NCBI RefSeq assembly: GCF_010093535.1
Contig: NW_022985176.1
Span: forward strand, 1,142,360 to 1,206,359
Length of the DNA: 64,000 nucleotides
Origin: Lindgomyces ingoldianus
Lineage: Eukaryota; Ascomycota; Dothideomycetes; Pleosporales; Lindgomycetaceae
Reading direction: 5' to 3'
Both the position numbers and the translations under genes were made by a program. The notes under the pieces were generated by a model. The model was given only the letters and a program-made list of their open reading frames with translations. It ran no database searches and was not told the DNA's origin. Shown here one piece after another: positions 47,813 through 62,265 of the stretch. The stretch's first letter is position 1; each line of letters opens with the position of its first letter.

Positions 47813-50800
47813 TCAACTACTGTGCGAACGAAGCAAAAGCTGCACACCTAGTTAGTATAGGTTCCGTTTGTATGTCGAAGGACAGAACGAAAAACGTACT
47901 CTCTCCACTGGATCGGATTGGTCGGCCGCTAGAAGCGAAGGGCTCTCTGCCGTGGTGCCTCGTTCGGTGAAGCCTCTCGCTTCCAGCTGCGGTCTCTGCG
48001 AAGGGTATTTGGACATACTCTTAGGGGTTAACGTGGGACTGTCTGGAGATAGCTGGATATCCGGTGTCTGTATATGTTCTATCGAATGCCGTTGCTCGTT
48101 TGCGTGGTCTGAAAGAATACCGCCTAAAGTAGCGCAGCGCAAAATAGTTTGAATAAGTTGATTTTGCCTGAGAGGTTTCGATAGGTAATCCTGACTCAGT
48201 GAGTAATTGTGATATATAGCGGTGAGCAGGTGCTAAAACATACATCCATTTGAGCCGCAAGACACTTCTCTCGGTCGCCGACCATAGCGTGCGCGGTCAA
48301 TGCGATCACTGGTGTTGAAGGCTGACCACTCTCGCGCTCCCATTCGCGAATCTTTGCTGTAGCTTCGAATCCTCCCTATGAATCACGTCAGTCAAGTTTC
48401 GCCTACAATAGCTTTTGAAAGTAAACCTACCATAACAGGCATTTGAACGTCCATAAGAACGACATCATACCGCTTGTTCTTGATGTGCTCGAAAGCTTCC
48501 AGACCGTTGTTTGCCACGGTGACGGTGTGATTGTACTTCTGTAAAATTTTGACCGCGAGCTTCTGGTTGACTGCATTGTCTTCTGCGAGGAGGATATTGA
48601 AGGATCTAGAGTGGTCATTCACCAATGGTGCAGCGCGACCGTCTAGAGCAGGGATCAAAGCATTGCCCAAGTCAATCGGCAGGCAAGGTGTAGTCATATA
48701 GCTCGAAATACCGTCCTCAAGGGCGGACTTTAGACTGATACACACCCGCGGGGTGAGCATGACAAGTGGGATGTACTTAAACCGCTCTGCGATTCGGAGC
48801 TCCCTGGCTGTCTTATCGTTATCCACGATGACACAGTCGAAGGGCATTGTAGTTGCTGTCCGGTCACCCGAGACAGCTACTTTGTCGATGGAATTAACCA
48901 CAATGGGCGCCAGATCAAGGGCCTTCAGATGGTCGACTACTTGCTCTCCGCATCCAGTATGACCCTGGTCAACAAATAGAACGGTATGTCTGCTGTAAGG
49001 CGCCAGTTGGGGTTGAATAGCGGTCAGATCTGGGTTCCCGAGACGCACTCTGCAGGTGAAGTAGAATATGCTGCCCTTTCCGTAATCGGACGTTACCCAC
49101 ATCTGTCCACCCATCAGAGTGACTAAGCGTTTCGAGATTGATAATCCCAGACCTGTGCCACCGAATTTTCTCGTTGTGGACCCATCGGCTTGCTGAAATG
49201 TATCAAAGATGAGGTTGAGCTTATCACCATGGATACCGATGCCAGTATCAGATACAGCGAATTGGTAGACATATTGGTCGGGTCCGCAATTCTGGTCTCG
49301 GGCCATCGATATTGCAACCTTGACTTCTCCGACCTCTGTGAATTTGATCGCATTCCCGACGAGATTTAGGATAATCTGTCGCAATCTGAAGGAATCCCCA
49401 ACAACATAGTCTGGAATAGAGCAGTCGACATCATATGCTAGCGTCAACTTTCGCTCATTAGCTCTCAATGCTAGCGACTTGAGCGCATTGAAGATAGTTC
49501 CGCGGAGCGAGAAAGGGATTTCTTCCATGACCATGCGGTTGGCTTCAATCTTGCTGATATCGAGAATGTCATCGATAATGGTCAAAAGCTGCCCAGCTAG
49601 GTTGTGAACGATAGTCAGCATTTCTCGCTGCGCGTGGGTAAGATCCGTGTCCAAGGTGAGCTGGGTCATTCCGATAATCCCGTTCATGGGTGTCCGAATC
49701 TCATGAGACATGTTTGCCAAAAACTCGGATTTCGTCTTGTTTGCCAACTCGGCAGACTCTCTCGCTGCCGTGTTCCTCTGGATACTCTCTCTAAGACTTG
49801 AAACCATTTGATTAATCTTCCTCTTCAACTCGTCCATCTCGCCAGAGGCTTCAACCGTGATTTGGGTGAACTTGCCTTCCATGGCTGCATTGGTGATGTC
49901 TCCAAATGCTCGTACTTGAGAGGTTAAATTTTGAGCCATGGTGTTAACGTCGGTAGTTATCTCCTTCCAGCGACCATCAATGTCTTGAACGTCAGCCTGG
50001 CCTCCCATCTTTCCGTCCACGCCCACATCGCGAGCAACGCGCTTCACAGCTAGTGACCAATCGTCCAAACGGGTAACCATGTCGTTAATAGTGTCTTTGA
50101 GGAGCCGGATTTCTCCTTCGGCATCGACGTGTACTCTACGGCTCATATCGCCCTTGGCGATGGCTTGCGTGACTTCCGAGATACTTCGCACTTGGAGCGT
50201 GAGATTCTGGGCCATCGTGTTGACGTTGTCAGTTAAATCTTTCCATTTGCCCTCCACGTTATCCACTTGCGCCTGGCCGCCAAGGATACCATCAGTGCCG
50301 ACCTCGCGAGCTACCTTGCTAACTTCTTGTGCAAATGTATTCAAACGGTCCACCATAGTGTTAATAGTAATTTTGAGGGACAGGATCTCCCCCTGGACTT
50401 CGGCTTTGACTTTCCGGCTAAGATCTCCTCTGGCGACTGCGGTTGTGACCTCGGCGATCTCACGCACTTGTGTTGTAAGGTTCATGGCCATGCCGTTCAC
50501 GTTCTCGGTCAAGTCTTTCCACGTGCCTTCCACGCCGTGCACTGTAGCTTGCCCGCCAAGACGACCCTCGGATCCAACCTCCCTAGCGATCTTTGTGACT
50601 TCGTGTGCGAATTGTTGAAGTTGGTCCACCATCAAGTTGATCGTATTCTTAAGTTCGAGAATTTCGCCCTTGCATTCGGCCTCGACTTTCCGCGTGAGGT
50701 TTCCTTGTGCTACAGCTGTAGTCACCTGAGCGATGTCTCTGACCTGCGTAGTAAGGTTTTGTGCCATGGCGTTGACGTTGACTGTAAGTTCGTTCCACAT

Positions 50801-52010
50801 GCCCTTGACTCCTGCGATCTCAGCCTGGCCACCCAGTTTCCCTTCAGTACCGACGTCCCTGGCTACTTTTGTGACTTCAGTAGCAAACGACCGTAGTTGC
50901 TCTACCATAGTATTTATAGTCTGCTGCAATTGCAAGATCTCACCTCGAGCAGGTCGTTCAATCTTCCTGCTCAAGTCACCGTGAGCTACTGCTGTAGTTA
51001 CAGTTGCGATTTCTCGCACTTGCTCTGTGAGGTTCTTCGCCATGACATTAACTGCACGTTTGTTAGGGAAGGGCCGATAGAAGGATTCTGGAGACCAGTG
51101 ACCTACCGCTGTCCGTCAATTCGGCCCAAATGCCGTCGACACCAGGGAGATTGGCCTGACCACCAAGTCTGCCCTCAGTGCCAACTTCTTTAGCTAGAAA
51201 TGTGACTTGACTGGCAAATTCCTGTAACTGGTCAACCATCTTGTTGATGGTCCGCTTGAACGTTGTGATTTCAGGATCCATCTCCTTGGCATGAATAAGA
51301 ACCTTTTTGCTGAGATCACCCATGGCGACGGCTGTCACAATGTTCCCAATCTCACGCAGCGCCTTCTGGAAAGCGAGGTTGGCCTGCTGGTGCTTGCCCA
51401 GCTCTCGTTTGAGAGCCCCAATGTCCTCAATGCCATGTCCAAAGGCGATGTCCTGATTCCGCAATTGTTTGTTCACTTCGGCACTGAGATTGTCGATGTG
51501 TTCGCGTTGATTCTTGATCTGATCAGCCTGCTTGTTGAGATGGTCGCGCAAGTAGTTCAGCTGCTCCTCAGTGAGCGCGGCCGTGGGCTGCTGGGCCTCT
51601 CCATTGTTGGATTCCTTTGCGGCCAACCAGTTGTTGACCCACGTTGCCCTCTGCTCCTTGTGCGAGCCTCGCCTCCCGGGTGCGCTGCCGTTGCGCGATA
51701 TGGAGACGGCGGCGGGGCTATACATGAACGGGGAGCTGACGCCCGGCTCACCAGGAGTTATCGGGAGCGTGCGGTTGTCGACGACGTTCGCCTTGGATTC
51801 GAGATACTGTATGCGGGCAGCAAGCGCGGCCAGCTCTCGCTCGAGGCTGGCCTTGTCTGGGGAGTCAGACCCAGGAAGGATGATGGCGTTTGCTTTGGCG
51901 CCATTTGCAGCGATTTGGCCGCTGAACGAGGCGTCCAGAGCTGGGTCGTGCTGCTTCGCGAGATTCGACAGAAAGTCTGCGAGGGCCGCGTTTGTCTCGG
52001 CGGAGGACAT
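47813..52010 (-). CDS. nik1: group III hybrid histidine kinase (Nik1/Os-1/NikA), osmosensing
   Basis: Exons 52010-51107, 51051-48431, 48375-48244, 48190-47900 and 47839-47813; introns 55, 55, 53 and 60 nt; 1324 aa. After a 210-residue N-terminus with coiled coil come six tandem HAMP repeats of about 92 residues, each with a motif like [11 protein letters not shown] and a [13 protein letters not shown] linker. The kinase core has the phospho-acceptor H-box [12 protein letters not shown] (near residue 746), N-box [12 protein letters not shown], and G boxes VSDTGIGI and [12 protein letters not shown]. The receiver domain ([12 protein letters not shown], phospho-acceptor [10 protein letters not shown] in [10 protein letters not shown]) is interrupted by two introns. 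Nik1 signals to the HOG MAPK pathway and is the protein through which phenylpyrrole and dicarboximide fungicides act. The tiny last exon (8 codons) is inferred from the branch site CTAAC. Confidence 0.96.
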
Positions 52011-53806
52011 CGCTATTGCGAAAGATGGCCGGCGTACACTAGATGCGCATTGGGGACGCAAAGCGAGCAGCCTTGGATGGGGTGGCGGGCGGACAGCAGC
52101 AGAACCAAGGGGGGCAGGGTGACTAGACAGCGAGCACGAGTGAAGTACCGCGAGGTGTCTGAAGGCCGCCCTAGAGCGAGGAGTGTTACCCCCTCGGCCG
52201 ACTCGGAGGGAGGACTGAAGGCGGGCACCTGCAACGTTAGAATGATGGATCAAGATCTCAGAGGACTTGGGCGGTGGCAGGGGTCACGAGAAGGAAGTTG
52301 CAATGAAGGCTTCACGAGGCAGACGCCGGCGATGTGGTAGAGAAGGAGTGAATAATGGCGATGGGAGCAATAACGGCCTTGCTAAGCCGTTCGGGTTCCA
52401 AAAGCAGGGTTGGCGGCGGATCTCTATTTGACAAAGAGGGACTCATCCCCAGTCCCTCGTCCTCGAGGTAGTGACCATTGCGCTTCCGAGCTTCCAATTT
52501 AGCGAGCACACCCTGAACAACCACGCACCCCATCCCGCCCGCGCTGCGAGCTTTCGAGGCTAGCCTACCGTCCGTCTCGCCTACCCAAGATTCCGCTGCA
52601 CTTGGGGGTGCGACAGGGCGACACTTAGTAGCAAGCTGCTAATAAAGCGATCCCCTTTGGCATTGCGCGACCCGTGAGGCAATTTGGCGTTGGCGGGCTT
52701 GGGCGATGACATCATTTCTGGCCCGTGTCATCAACAGGATCAAAATTGACGGCACACAGAGGGTGAGCGAATCCAACGACCTTACGATTGCTGCCTTCTC
52801 TGGGGTGTCTTCACCGTGTGACCCCTTTTAGCAGCTGCTGCAGCTACAGCATGCCGGACAGGATTGGCTTCCGCTGTCGACTGCTCGGCACGATCGCGGA
52901 ACGGCCAGGAGGAGCTTTAGGAGACGGCTTCTTTGACTCCAATAGCACTGCATCCTGGCCCGGGCTCACACTACATCATTTTCGCGCACTTATTGTGGAA
53001 CATTGGCAGGGCGCATTTGATCTTCGTTTAACCTCTTACCAGAATCCGGGAGAACTTTAACAGGATTGCGGTTTCTGTGTTGAAATACTCCTGCTATGCT
53101 CCATGGTATGGATGGCACACACTTCCTGGCATGTATTAAGTCCTGATCCCTATGATATTGCTGCCGACACCACCGCTAGCCCCTTACTTTGCCTCAGAGA
53201 CTATCTCGTGGCGGATCGGCATTCTGGCTGCGCGTTTATTTGCTGAGATACTCCGTCGTTGTGTGAGCTGTGAAGACAATTGGTGCTGATCTTCACTCAA
53301 TGCGGCTGGACCATTCCGCCTCCAGGGGGGGCCGTGAAGCGGGGGGCGACATTCATTCTCGGGCACGCTCTGCTGCGCAACCCCTCTAGAAGCCAGCGCC
53401 TCAATTACGGTTGTTCACACAGCATTCATTCATTTTGAGTACTAAACGTATGTAGAACGGCCCTATCTGATCGTCGCCGTCATGTTGTTGGGGATTTTAT
53501 CTCTGTCTCATGTTCTCTCCCTAAGAGCCGTCTCAGAACGGCTGCAGTGGCATTTAGAAATTCGATGTAGGGAGGTAGGCTAGCGATGGCGCTGCAAGAG
53601 ACAGTGTGAAGGGTTCAGCCCCCTTCAGCAGACTATGACCTTAAGCCTGTTCGGTAACACTGGCCCTATCAATCTCCACAAGAAATCTCCCGACTCAGCG
53701 AAATTCGCGGTGCAGACTCTGCAGAGTCGCACAAGCGAGCCTTGGACAGTCCATCCCTGCCTTGCGCAGACGTGCGTTCAGTGCAACGTGACAGCCCCGG
53801 GCTATA
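52011..53806. promoter_or_regulatory. nik1 upstream region
   Basis: 1.8 kb between the nik1 start and the stop of the next minus-strand gene. No gene is supported; the ORFs reading through 52011-52340 are antisense or leader continuations. Confidence 0.5.
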
Positions 53807-55500
53807 TCATCGTATCTTCTTCGCGTGAGCCACGAGATTCTCGATAACGGACTCGAATGCTTCCTTGTCCCCCAGTGCACTCTCCATGCGCTTCTGCCAG
53901 TACTCAAAAACTTCTTTTGCACGCTCTTTTAGTTCGGCGAGGCGCTTCACATGAAATCGCAGCTCCTCATCAGTGAAGTTGCTGAGCGCTGCTTCCGTTG
54001 TAGAACACAGCATTGTAGTCGAGCTGATGTCGAGTTGCGGCGGGGGCGGGGGCCCTTTACGTCTCCTCTCTGACTTCGAAGCCGACGAGTCTATCGATGC
54101 TGATGATGCATTTCCCTTCCTCACCCGCGCAAGAGCACCATTGCGCTCATCTGCTGATGGCCTCGGCGATTTCTCTCCCGGTACGTGTATAGAAGGCAGA
54201 ATAAGTTTTTTCTGTTTGGAGGCCGGCAGGATTTCGTCAAGATCGACCGGTACACCGAGAGATACGAGAAAAAGTCGCCGTATCCGAGACCGGACCCAGT
54301 TCGGAGGTTGTAGAGGCGGTGGGGCGACAAGCTGAGACCATAATGACAGACTTCGATCGGACAAGAATATAGACCGGGCGGCCGCTTGATTTGCCGTAGA
54401 AATGCTGGGTATCTCTTTTATGGAGGGGTACATTTCGTCAATGTATGGTTGCGTTGCACGAACCACGTCTTCAAACGAAGTGAGCTCCTTGAAATCCAGG
54501 ACCGGCTGCGCAATGCACGGGTCAGTCCATACATGTCACAGCAAAACACATGCCTAAGAGTAGAATTGATGTGATTGAATAATTCCGACTTACAGGACCT
54601 AGGGAGGGGACAGGTACAAAAGGATGATCCCGGGGTTTCTCAAATGTAGTTTCTGCTTGATCCTCGCCGTGTTGAAACCCATCATCAAAGTCCCCAAAAT
54701 CATCTCCCTCGCCGCCCTCTTCGAAATCGTCAAAGTCATCGCCTAATTCGCCGTCATCCTCCACTCCACCGTCACTGAGTGCATTGTCTTTTCGATCGTG
54801 TGACTCAGCAGCAGAGGTACCTGGTTCGTCCGAATGGTCGCTTTCGCAATCGTTTATTTGGGGGGATCTGTTCATCGAGGCAGTTGGCGATCCTTGTTCC
54901 GTCAATGGGACGTAGGAAGCAGGGAAGAAAAAAATCGCCTTACATACCTTCAGTCTTTCTCTCTGGAGGCTGGGGCACCTTGACAATCACATCGGGGATA
55001 GCATCTGCAGCACGAACCTTGTGCGCATGTGTGCCAGGGACATCCCCATAGCTGGGCGTATCCGGGTCTATTTTCTCAACAACAGTCCTGGGCACGGGAG
55101 AACCGCCAGGTGTATACGGCCGATCCTGCAAACTAACTCTCGAAGCACTGCGGCTTCTAGAGCCATCCGGAACGACTTCTACCTCATCGGGAACTGCATC
55201 TTGCATTCTCTTGTTATATGCGTCTGTGCCAGGCACTTCGCCGTAGGCGGGCTCGTCGTCTACTCTTTCCACACGGGTGATTGGAATGGGAGAGGTGGCA
55301 TTGGAGCGCTCTGCCTGACCTGGGAGCGCGTTGCGGCCTTCCGAGGCATCAGAAAAGTGCTCGTCGCTGGAAGAGGATTCTATATGCAGGCTGTTAGGCA
55401 GGGCTATATGGCAAATGAGGGGGGTGGTCGAACCTAGGTCGTGTGCACCGGGATCCTCAAGCTCGACACTCTTGCGAGGCGGAGGTAGTTTGTCAGACAT
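53807..55500 (-). CDS. acidic clathrin-adaptor-accessory-like protein (Laa2/DUF5102-like)
   Basis: Exons 55500-54948, 54892-54594 and 54505-53807; introns 55 and 88 nt, the first with an AAG acceptor; 516 aa. The first half is disordered with two copies of a motif resembling YGEVPGTDAYNKR / YGDVPGTHAHKVR, each followed by DA(V/I)PD. A very acidic block follows with repeated DDFDDF / DDFGDFDDGF, the kind of Phe/acidic motif that binds clathrin-adaptor ear domains in aftiphilin and yeast Laa2. The C-terminal half is helical (DFKELTSFEDVVRATQPYI) and ends in a coiled coil. I infer a role in AP-1/Golgi-endosome trafficking; family membership is a judgement from motif pattern. It is divergent from NSP1 across 562 bp. 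Confidence 0.75.
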
Positions 55501-56062
55501 GGCGGAGAGGGAGAGGGTAGGGTTGATAGGAGCTAATGTAAGTTATTCTTGATCTGATATCTTGGGCAAGTTGTGGAGAGCACGAATGAGGTTAGATGCA
55601 AGGGAAGGTTGAGATGTTCGTAGCAATGCAATAGAGGTACAAATAAACCACGGGGGGTCAGGCGGGAGGAAGTGCCCGTGTATAGGTATGAGTTGTCACC
55701 TCAAAACGCAGGCACGACTGCGAAACATTGGCGGTGGGGATCGAGGTCGGTCTGGAAGGAGCTACGGAGGGGTCGGTAAAACCTTTTACCGAGGGGGGCT
55801 TGGCGCGCTTCGATTTGGAGCTACCAACGACGCGCCAGTGAAAGTCATCGCTGCGAGCACTTCCTCGTGCGCATTGGCTGCATCACCTCCTCTGCCTCGT
55901 AAGCTCTGGCTGTAGCTCGTCTCGTGAAGACGTGACGACACCACCGCACTAACATTCCCCTTGCCCATCTTTCCTACGGGTATGCGTCCTCCCCAAACAA
56001 TAACCCTCATCTGCACAGAAAGACTGACAACAGTCAAGGAGACCCATACACCCACTCGCACA
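55501..56062. promoter_or_regulatory. divergent promoter region Laa2-like / NSP1
   Basis: 562 bp between two start codons on opposite strands, so it carries both promoters. Short ORFs only. Confidence 0.5.
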
Positions 56063-58527
56063 ATGTCGTTCGCTTTTGGAACAGGCTCTACGCCTAACAA
56101 GCTTCTCTTTGGTGCTGCCAATACCTCTGGAGGCTCCACACCCTCTCTCTTCGGAAGCACGACAAACAATGCAAATGCAGGCTCCAACACCCCGGCCTCT
56201 TCGAACAGCTTCATCGGTGGAAATTCTGGCTCATCCACCCTCTTCAGTGGTGGCTCATCCTCAAATACTCCAGCTGCGAGCAAGCCAAGTCTCTTCGGCG
56301 CGATTCAACCAACCTCGGGAGCAACGCAGCCAAGCTCAGGCACCTTCCCCTTTGGCAATAATGGAGCAACTAGCGGGACCACCTCAAATGCTGTGAAATC
56401 GCCTCTCTTTGAGACCGCTGGAGGTGCAGCGCCCGCTAGCTCTACTCCAACAATATCCTTCAGCGGAGCTCCGAGTATGTAGAACCCCACCTCTTCCCAA
56501 ACTTGATCTTCTTTAGACAGGCACTAGGAGGTTAACTATAGAATTCCAGCGTCTACTCCTAATACCAACAAGACCTTCTCGCTCCCCTCGACAACGCCGG
56601 CTGGTCCTCCTCCTGGCAACAGTCTGTTTGGCAATCAAGCTAACCAGACAGGCGCAGGCTCACAGCCATTATCTCTGTTTGCATCGAAACCGGCAACTAC
56701 ATCTGCTTCATACTCGCCAGGTCTCTTCGCACCTGCAAGCTCTAGCTCCGCACCTGCGAAGCCGTTAGGAAGTACCCCAACTAGTCAAGATTCTTTTAAC
56801 TTTGCCAGTAAGAATGCTTCCACAGATGCAAATAAGAACACTGGCACTCCAGCTGGTAGCTCAAATCTATTTGGGGGGCCTAGTAGTAATGTTTCTGGGA
56901 CCTTGACCCAGAATGCAGGAAATACGGCTGGCGGTTCAAATCTTTTCGGAGTGAACGCTAACCAGGGTGGCCCTTCGCAACAATCGAATACGTCCACTTC
57001 TTCAACCCTGTTTGGTGGAGCTAATCAGTCTGGGGCCCCTAGCACCCAAGGGACTCAGGCAACACCAAAGCCATCTTTGTTCAATGTTAGTGGTACAGCA
57101 CCTGCGCTCTCTACACCATTCAGTTTGGGATCAACTCCAGCAGCCACCCAACCAGGTCTGGCTAAACAAGTCACCACCTCTGCCACAACCCCAGCAAATC
57201 CTCCAGCATCCACAGGGGCTCCGCCAAGCAATATGTTTAGTGGGCTTAGTGCCAGCAACAGTGCAAGCGGAGGCGGAAGCGCTGGCAATCTCTTCAATCT
57301 AGGCAAGCCCAATGGACCTACGCAAGGCTCAATAGCTGCAACCTCTAGCGCACCTCCTATTACTTCTGCTGGAGCCACTCCTACTCTTTTCCCAGGCCTC
57401 GGAAACAACACGACAACAAGCTCTGCTCCAGCGTCCACGAATACTGCAGCCCCATCCATGTTCTCCGGATTAGGAAGCAAAACAACAACCACATCCGTGC
57501 AGCCTTCTACCTCAACTACAACCACAGCACCTGCTGCTGCTGCAGCTAGAGGAACAAGTGGTAATGGCACCGCAAACCCACCCCCTGCCACCAGCGGCCC
57601 TACTGGAGGCGACGCAACTAAAACCACAACCACCGGGCTTGGTAGTTCAACCGCCGGGCCCACGCCTTCCACCCAATCCCGCCTCAAGAACAAATCCATG
57701 GACGAAATCATAACGCGCTGGGCAGCAGACCTTTCCAAATACCAAAAAGAGTTTCAGACACAAGCCGACCAAGTCGCGCTATGGGACCGCGCCATTGTCG
57801 AAAATTCAGACAAAGTCACAAAACTCTATTCCAAGACTTTCCAAGCTGAACGCGATGCTGCGGAAGTAGAAAAGCAACTACGACTGATGGAGGAAAACCA
57901 GCAAGAGCTAGAAGCTTATTTAGACAAATATGAGAAGGAAGTCGAGGGCATGATGCAGAACCATGGAATGAGTGGAAGCGGGCGTTCGGATGGTCTGAGA
58001 GGCCCAGATCAGGAGCGCGAGAGGACGTATGTTGGCTTTCTATTGAGCTCCAAAGTTGAGAAAAACAATTCTGATCCTGATTCTGACCCGTTTACTAGGT
58101 ACAAGCTTGCCGAGAAATTGCAAGATCGGCTTAATGAGCTAAACAAGGATCTCACAGAGATGATTGAGGAGATTAATAGCACGAGTCAGACGCTCAGTAA
58201 GACGGGCAAGCCGGATGATCCTGTAAGTATTTACACACACACACCTCCCATTCCCTTGCTTTTTACCCGCAGGCTCTACCTTTGAAGAAGAATATATGCT
58301 AAGGTAAATAGTTAACGAAAGTCGTCCGCGTCCTCAATGGCCAGCTCGCTCAACTCCAACTCATTGACTCCGGCGCTTCACAGCTGCAAGACAAGATCAA
58401 GGCCACCCAGAAGGAGAGCCACCGTGTTGGAGCTAATGGTTGGAATGGTCTTGGCACAGATCCGACTGAAGACTTCTATCGGAGCTTTAGGGGTGGAAGG
58501 GGTGAGCGGTTTGGAGGAGTCTCGTGA
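56063..58527 (+). CDS. NSP1: FG nucleoporin NSP1
   Basis: Exons 56063-56474, 56550-58026, 58099-58222 and 58312-58527; introns 75, 72 and 89 nt; 742 aa. Residues 1 to about 530 are FG-repeat sequence (many SLFG, LFGG, FSFG-type units in Ser/Thr/Pro/Asn-rich spacers) forming the permeability barrier of the nuclear pore. The C-terminal Nsp1 coiled-coil domain begins at SMDEIITRWAADLSKYQKEF and continues through RDAAEVEKQLRLMEENQQE to the final DPTEDFYRSF. It anchors the protein in the Nsp1-Nup57-Nup49 and Nup82 complexes. The 72-nt intron at 58027-58098 is a multiple of three with no stop, so retention would insert 24 residues into the coiled coil. Confidence 0.95.
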
Positions 58528-59252
58528 AGGAAGTCCTAAGGGGACAGCTTGGGGAATGAGACGTCATGGATTTGAGGAGGATTGTAGTCTTCATGGAAGA
58601 ATAGGCAAAACCACCTCGGGCGACGATTGGCTAGCCTCCTGCTAAACTGCCGAGGTCGGGCATGTAAGATATGCAGGATGAAGATGGTGATATGTGCTGC
58701 ATGGCAGGTAGAGCATGCTGCGAGTAGTCTATTGAGATGCATACATGGAGTTGGTCTGATTTCAATAGTACGTGGTATTCATGCATCATGCAATATCCTG
58801 AAGCCTCAGGATCCTAAGATCATGTCGAGAGATGGGGTACAAGTCCACCGGATACTGAATAACCAGATAAATTTTGGCCTACGCCGGTTGAATGGGTACA
58901 TGGCGGCTGCACTTGTGAGGTAATTATGCTATGATGGGATGCGCGGAGCAAAGCATCATTTGCGTGAAGCGGGAAGAATCGGGTGCTGAGCAAACGTACA
59001 TTGAACGCTCAGCTAATTCAAGATTTGAGAGTGCTTGGTCAGATTGTACAAAGTCAGACTACAAAGCCAGTACTCGCATGCCAAAAATGATTCATGTGTC
59101 GTGAAAGACATTGTCTTTGTGTTGCCGAAACCATAGCTATCCACCCGTCGTAATCCGTCCGTCCGTGGATGCAAATTCTTCACAGTCTGGTGCGGAAATG
59201 TTTAGTGCTGTTCGCCTCCCGCCTCCTTGGTAACCTCGTCGCTGTGTACAAG
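58528..59252. other. convergent intergenic spacer
   Basis: 3' flanks of NSP1 and the ATPase inhibitor gene. No gene is supported. Confidence 0.6.
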
Positions 59253-59727
59253 TCAGTGCTTCTGTGTCTGCGACGATGCGAGAGACGGGAGGTCCGACAT
59301 GTGCTTCTCTAGCTCCTCGATGTGCTTCTTTTGTTCCTGGAGCTTGGCTTTGATGGCTCGCAGCCTGTTTCTATGTCAGTGTATGTGCGTAAATATGACT
59401 TGACAGAAGGTACAGCTTGGAATCGAGGGTTGGGGAGTTTAGATGCTGGGATGGTGGGGTTCGTTGACGTACTTGGCCTTCTCTTCCTGCCGGATGTACA
59501 TCTCCTCGGCTGCGGTTTCGCGCTTGGTGAAGGCATCACTAACCATTCAATTAGCTTTTTCGGTGGCCTAGATAGGGCTGTAGAGTGAATGCATACCCGC
59601 CGCGCTCACCAGACGGCCTGGAGAAGCCTGATCCAGTGTCCCCACTACCCATAAGTCTCGCAGAAGTGCTGAGCAGGCGTCGCGACGCGAGAGGTCGGGC
59701 GGTCTTAATGATAGTTGATCGGAGCAT
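59253..59727 (-). CDS. INH1: mitochondrial F1F0-ATPase inhibitor (IF1)
   Basis: Exons 59727-59597, 59538-59473 and 59364-59253; introns 58 and 108 nt; 102 aa. The N-terminus is a mitochondrial presequence rich in Arg, Leu and Ser (MLRSTIIKTARPLASRRLL). The inhibitory segment follows: SGDTGSGFSRPSGERGGDAF with the minimal motif FTKRETAAEEMYIRQEE. The C-terminal half is a coiled coil (LQEQKKHIEELEKHMSDLP). IF1 binds the F1 beta subunit at low matrix pH and blocks ATP hydrolysis. The gene is too fragmented by introns for any single ORF to reveal it. It is divergent from the 14-3-3 gene. Confidence 0.93.
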
Positions 59728-61102
59728 TGTTGTATTGCGGAAGGAATTGGAAGTCTAGGGGAAATGGGCGGGGTTTTATAGGACGGGGACGGGGAGGTGG
59801 AGTGATGGGCTTTGTGAAGTTTGAATGTGAGATGAGGTTCGGGACGGCCGTGCGTCATTCGACGCGGGCAGCCACACGTGATAAGCATATCTCGAAATGC
59901 GCCGGAGGTGAGCCGATTCAAGAGTGGAGATTCGGAAATGCTACGAGGAGATCCAGGGAAAGCCTTCCCTGAGGTTCACGGGGAGGTCAAAGTGGGCTTG
60001 GGGATGTATCATGGTCACCACCACCTGAGCAGCGAACCGCAGTTCATGCCATTGTCTCAGACAGCGATGCAGGACACTCTCCCGCAATCTAGATAGAGGC
60101 TGCGGTTTCAGATCATTGACTTGGCATCATGTTAAGCATTTGCATTGTAGAGCGCAGCAATGGTAGGCGACGCTAGCTCTGAGGTCCAAATAGAGTCTGC
60201 CGCCTCAGCGACCCAGCCGGGCCGGAGCCAACTGTCGGCTTGCTACCAGCCGATGCCGAACAGAATAAACAATCATTATTCCCTCTCGAGCAATCATGGT
60301 CGACGCCGGGTGAAGGAGCTGGGGTGTGCGAGAAAGAGGCTCACCCGTTCTGGGCTGTGAAAGGCGAGGCGGCAGGCTTGATCGACTGCTGTCTTGGCGG
60401 CGGACTGTCGACACCATCCAACCCTTCCCACTCGAACCTTCAAACCTCCCCACTCACCTCTTCCATTTCCAAGCATACCGCCTTTATATAAGAGACCGAC
60501 GCCCTCTCGTGCCGATAACAAGACACGAACCACTGCCACTTCTCCTACCCACTCCTGCTGCACTCTCCCGCACAATTTCTTCTTCGTAAGTACCGCTGCT
60601 CTTTCGTCATCTCCCTCGACGCCCAATCCGCCCGCCCCAATTTGCTCCCTCGGCGGACCTCGACAGTCGTCCGGCGACACCATCAACGCACCACCGCCGT
60701 CGAAGCAGCCTGTCCCCCTCCCCCCCTCCCCCCTGCGCCCCCACTGCGCCATCCACCAGATTCAATCGTCCCGGGGCTGCCTGAGCGTCTCAGGGTGACT
60801 TGCTGCAACCCACCGCCCCTTCTTGCGCCTGCGCTACCTCCCCCCCTCCACGGCCTGCTTGTCCGCGCAAATAGACGGCACTCTATCGCTCGTCCCGTCC
60901 AACGGGCCTCGCAGTCAACAGCCCCACGCCGAGTCACGGCAGCCGAACCGCGCTTTCCCACAATCAACCAGCGCGCAATTCACTGAGCGCCGGGCACAAC
61001 CGAGGGGCATCAAACAATCACTTATCGCTTTATCGCAGCTTCCGTGCGCGGGCCATCTGTTCGTTACGCTAATAATTGGAAACATTAGATTCTCACTTCA
61101 CA
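59728..61102. promoter_or_regulatory. divergent promoter region IF1 / 14-3-3, with long C-rich leader
   Basis: The last 650 bp before the 14-3-3 start are very C/CT-rich. A GTAAGT at 60586-60591 in the leader could start a 5' UTR intron, common in fungal 14-3-3 genes; its acceptor is not certain. ORFs here are composition-driven. Confidence 0.5.

Positions 61103-62265
<1,163 letters not shown>

Noticed and set aside
50079..50896. Long plus ORFs across the HAMP region
   Set aside because: Antisense shadows kept open by the repeated HAMP coding units.
51291..52340. 349-codon plus-strand ORF
   Set aside because: Antisense to exon 1 and the upstream region of the histidine kinase, whose frame carries conserved HAMP sequence; the plus ORF has no domain.
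57055..57738. 227-codon minus ORF rich in Val/Ala/Gly/Pro
   Set aside because: Mirror image of the low-complexity FG-repeat and Thr/Pro-rich region of NSP1.
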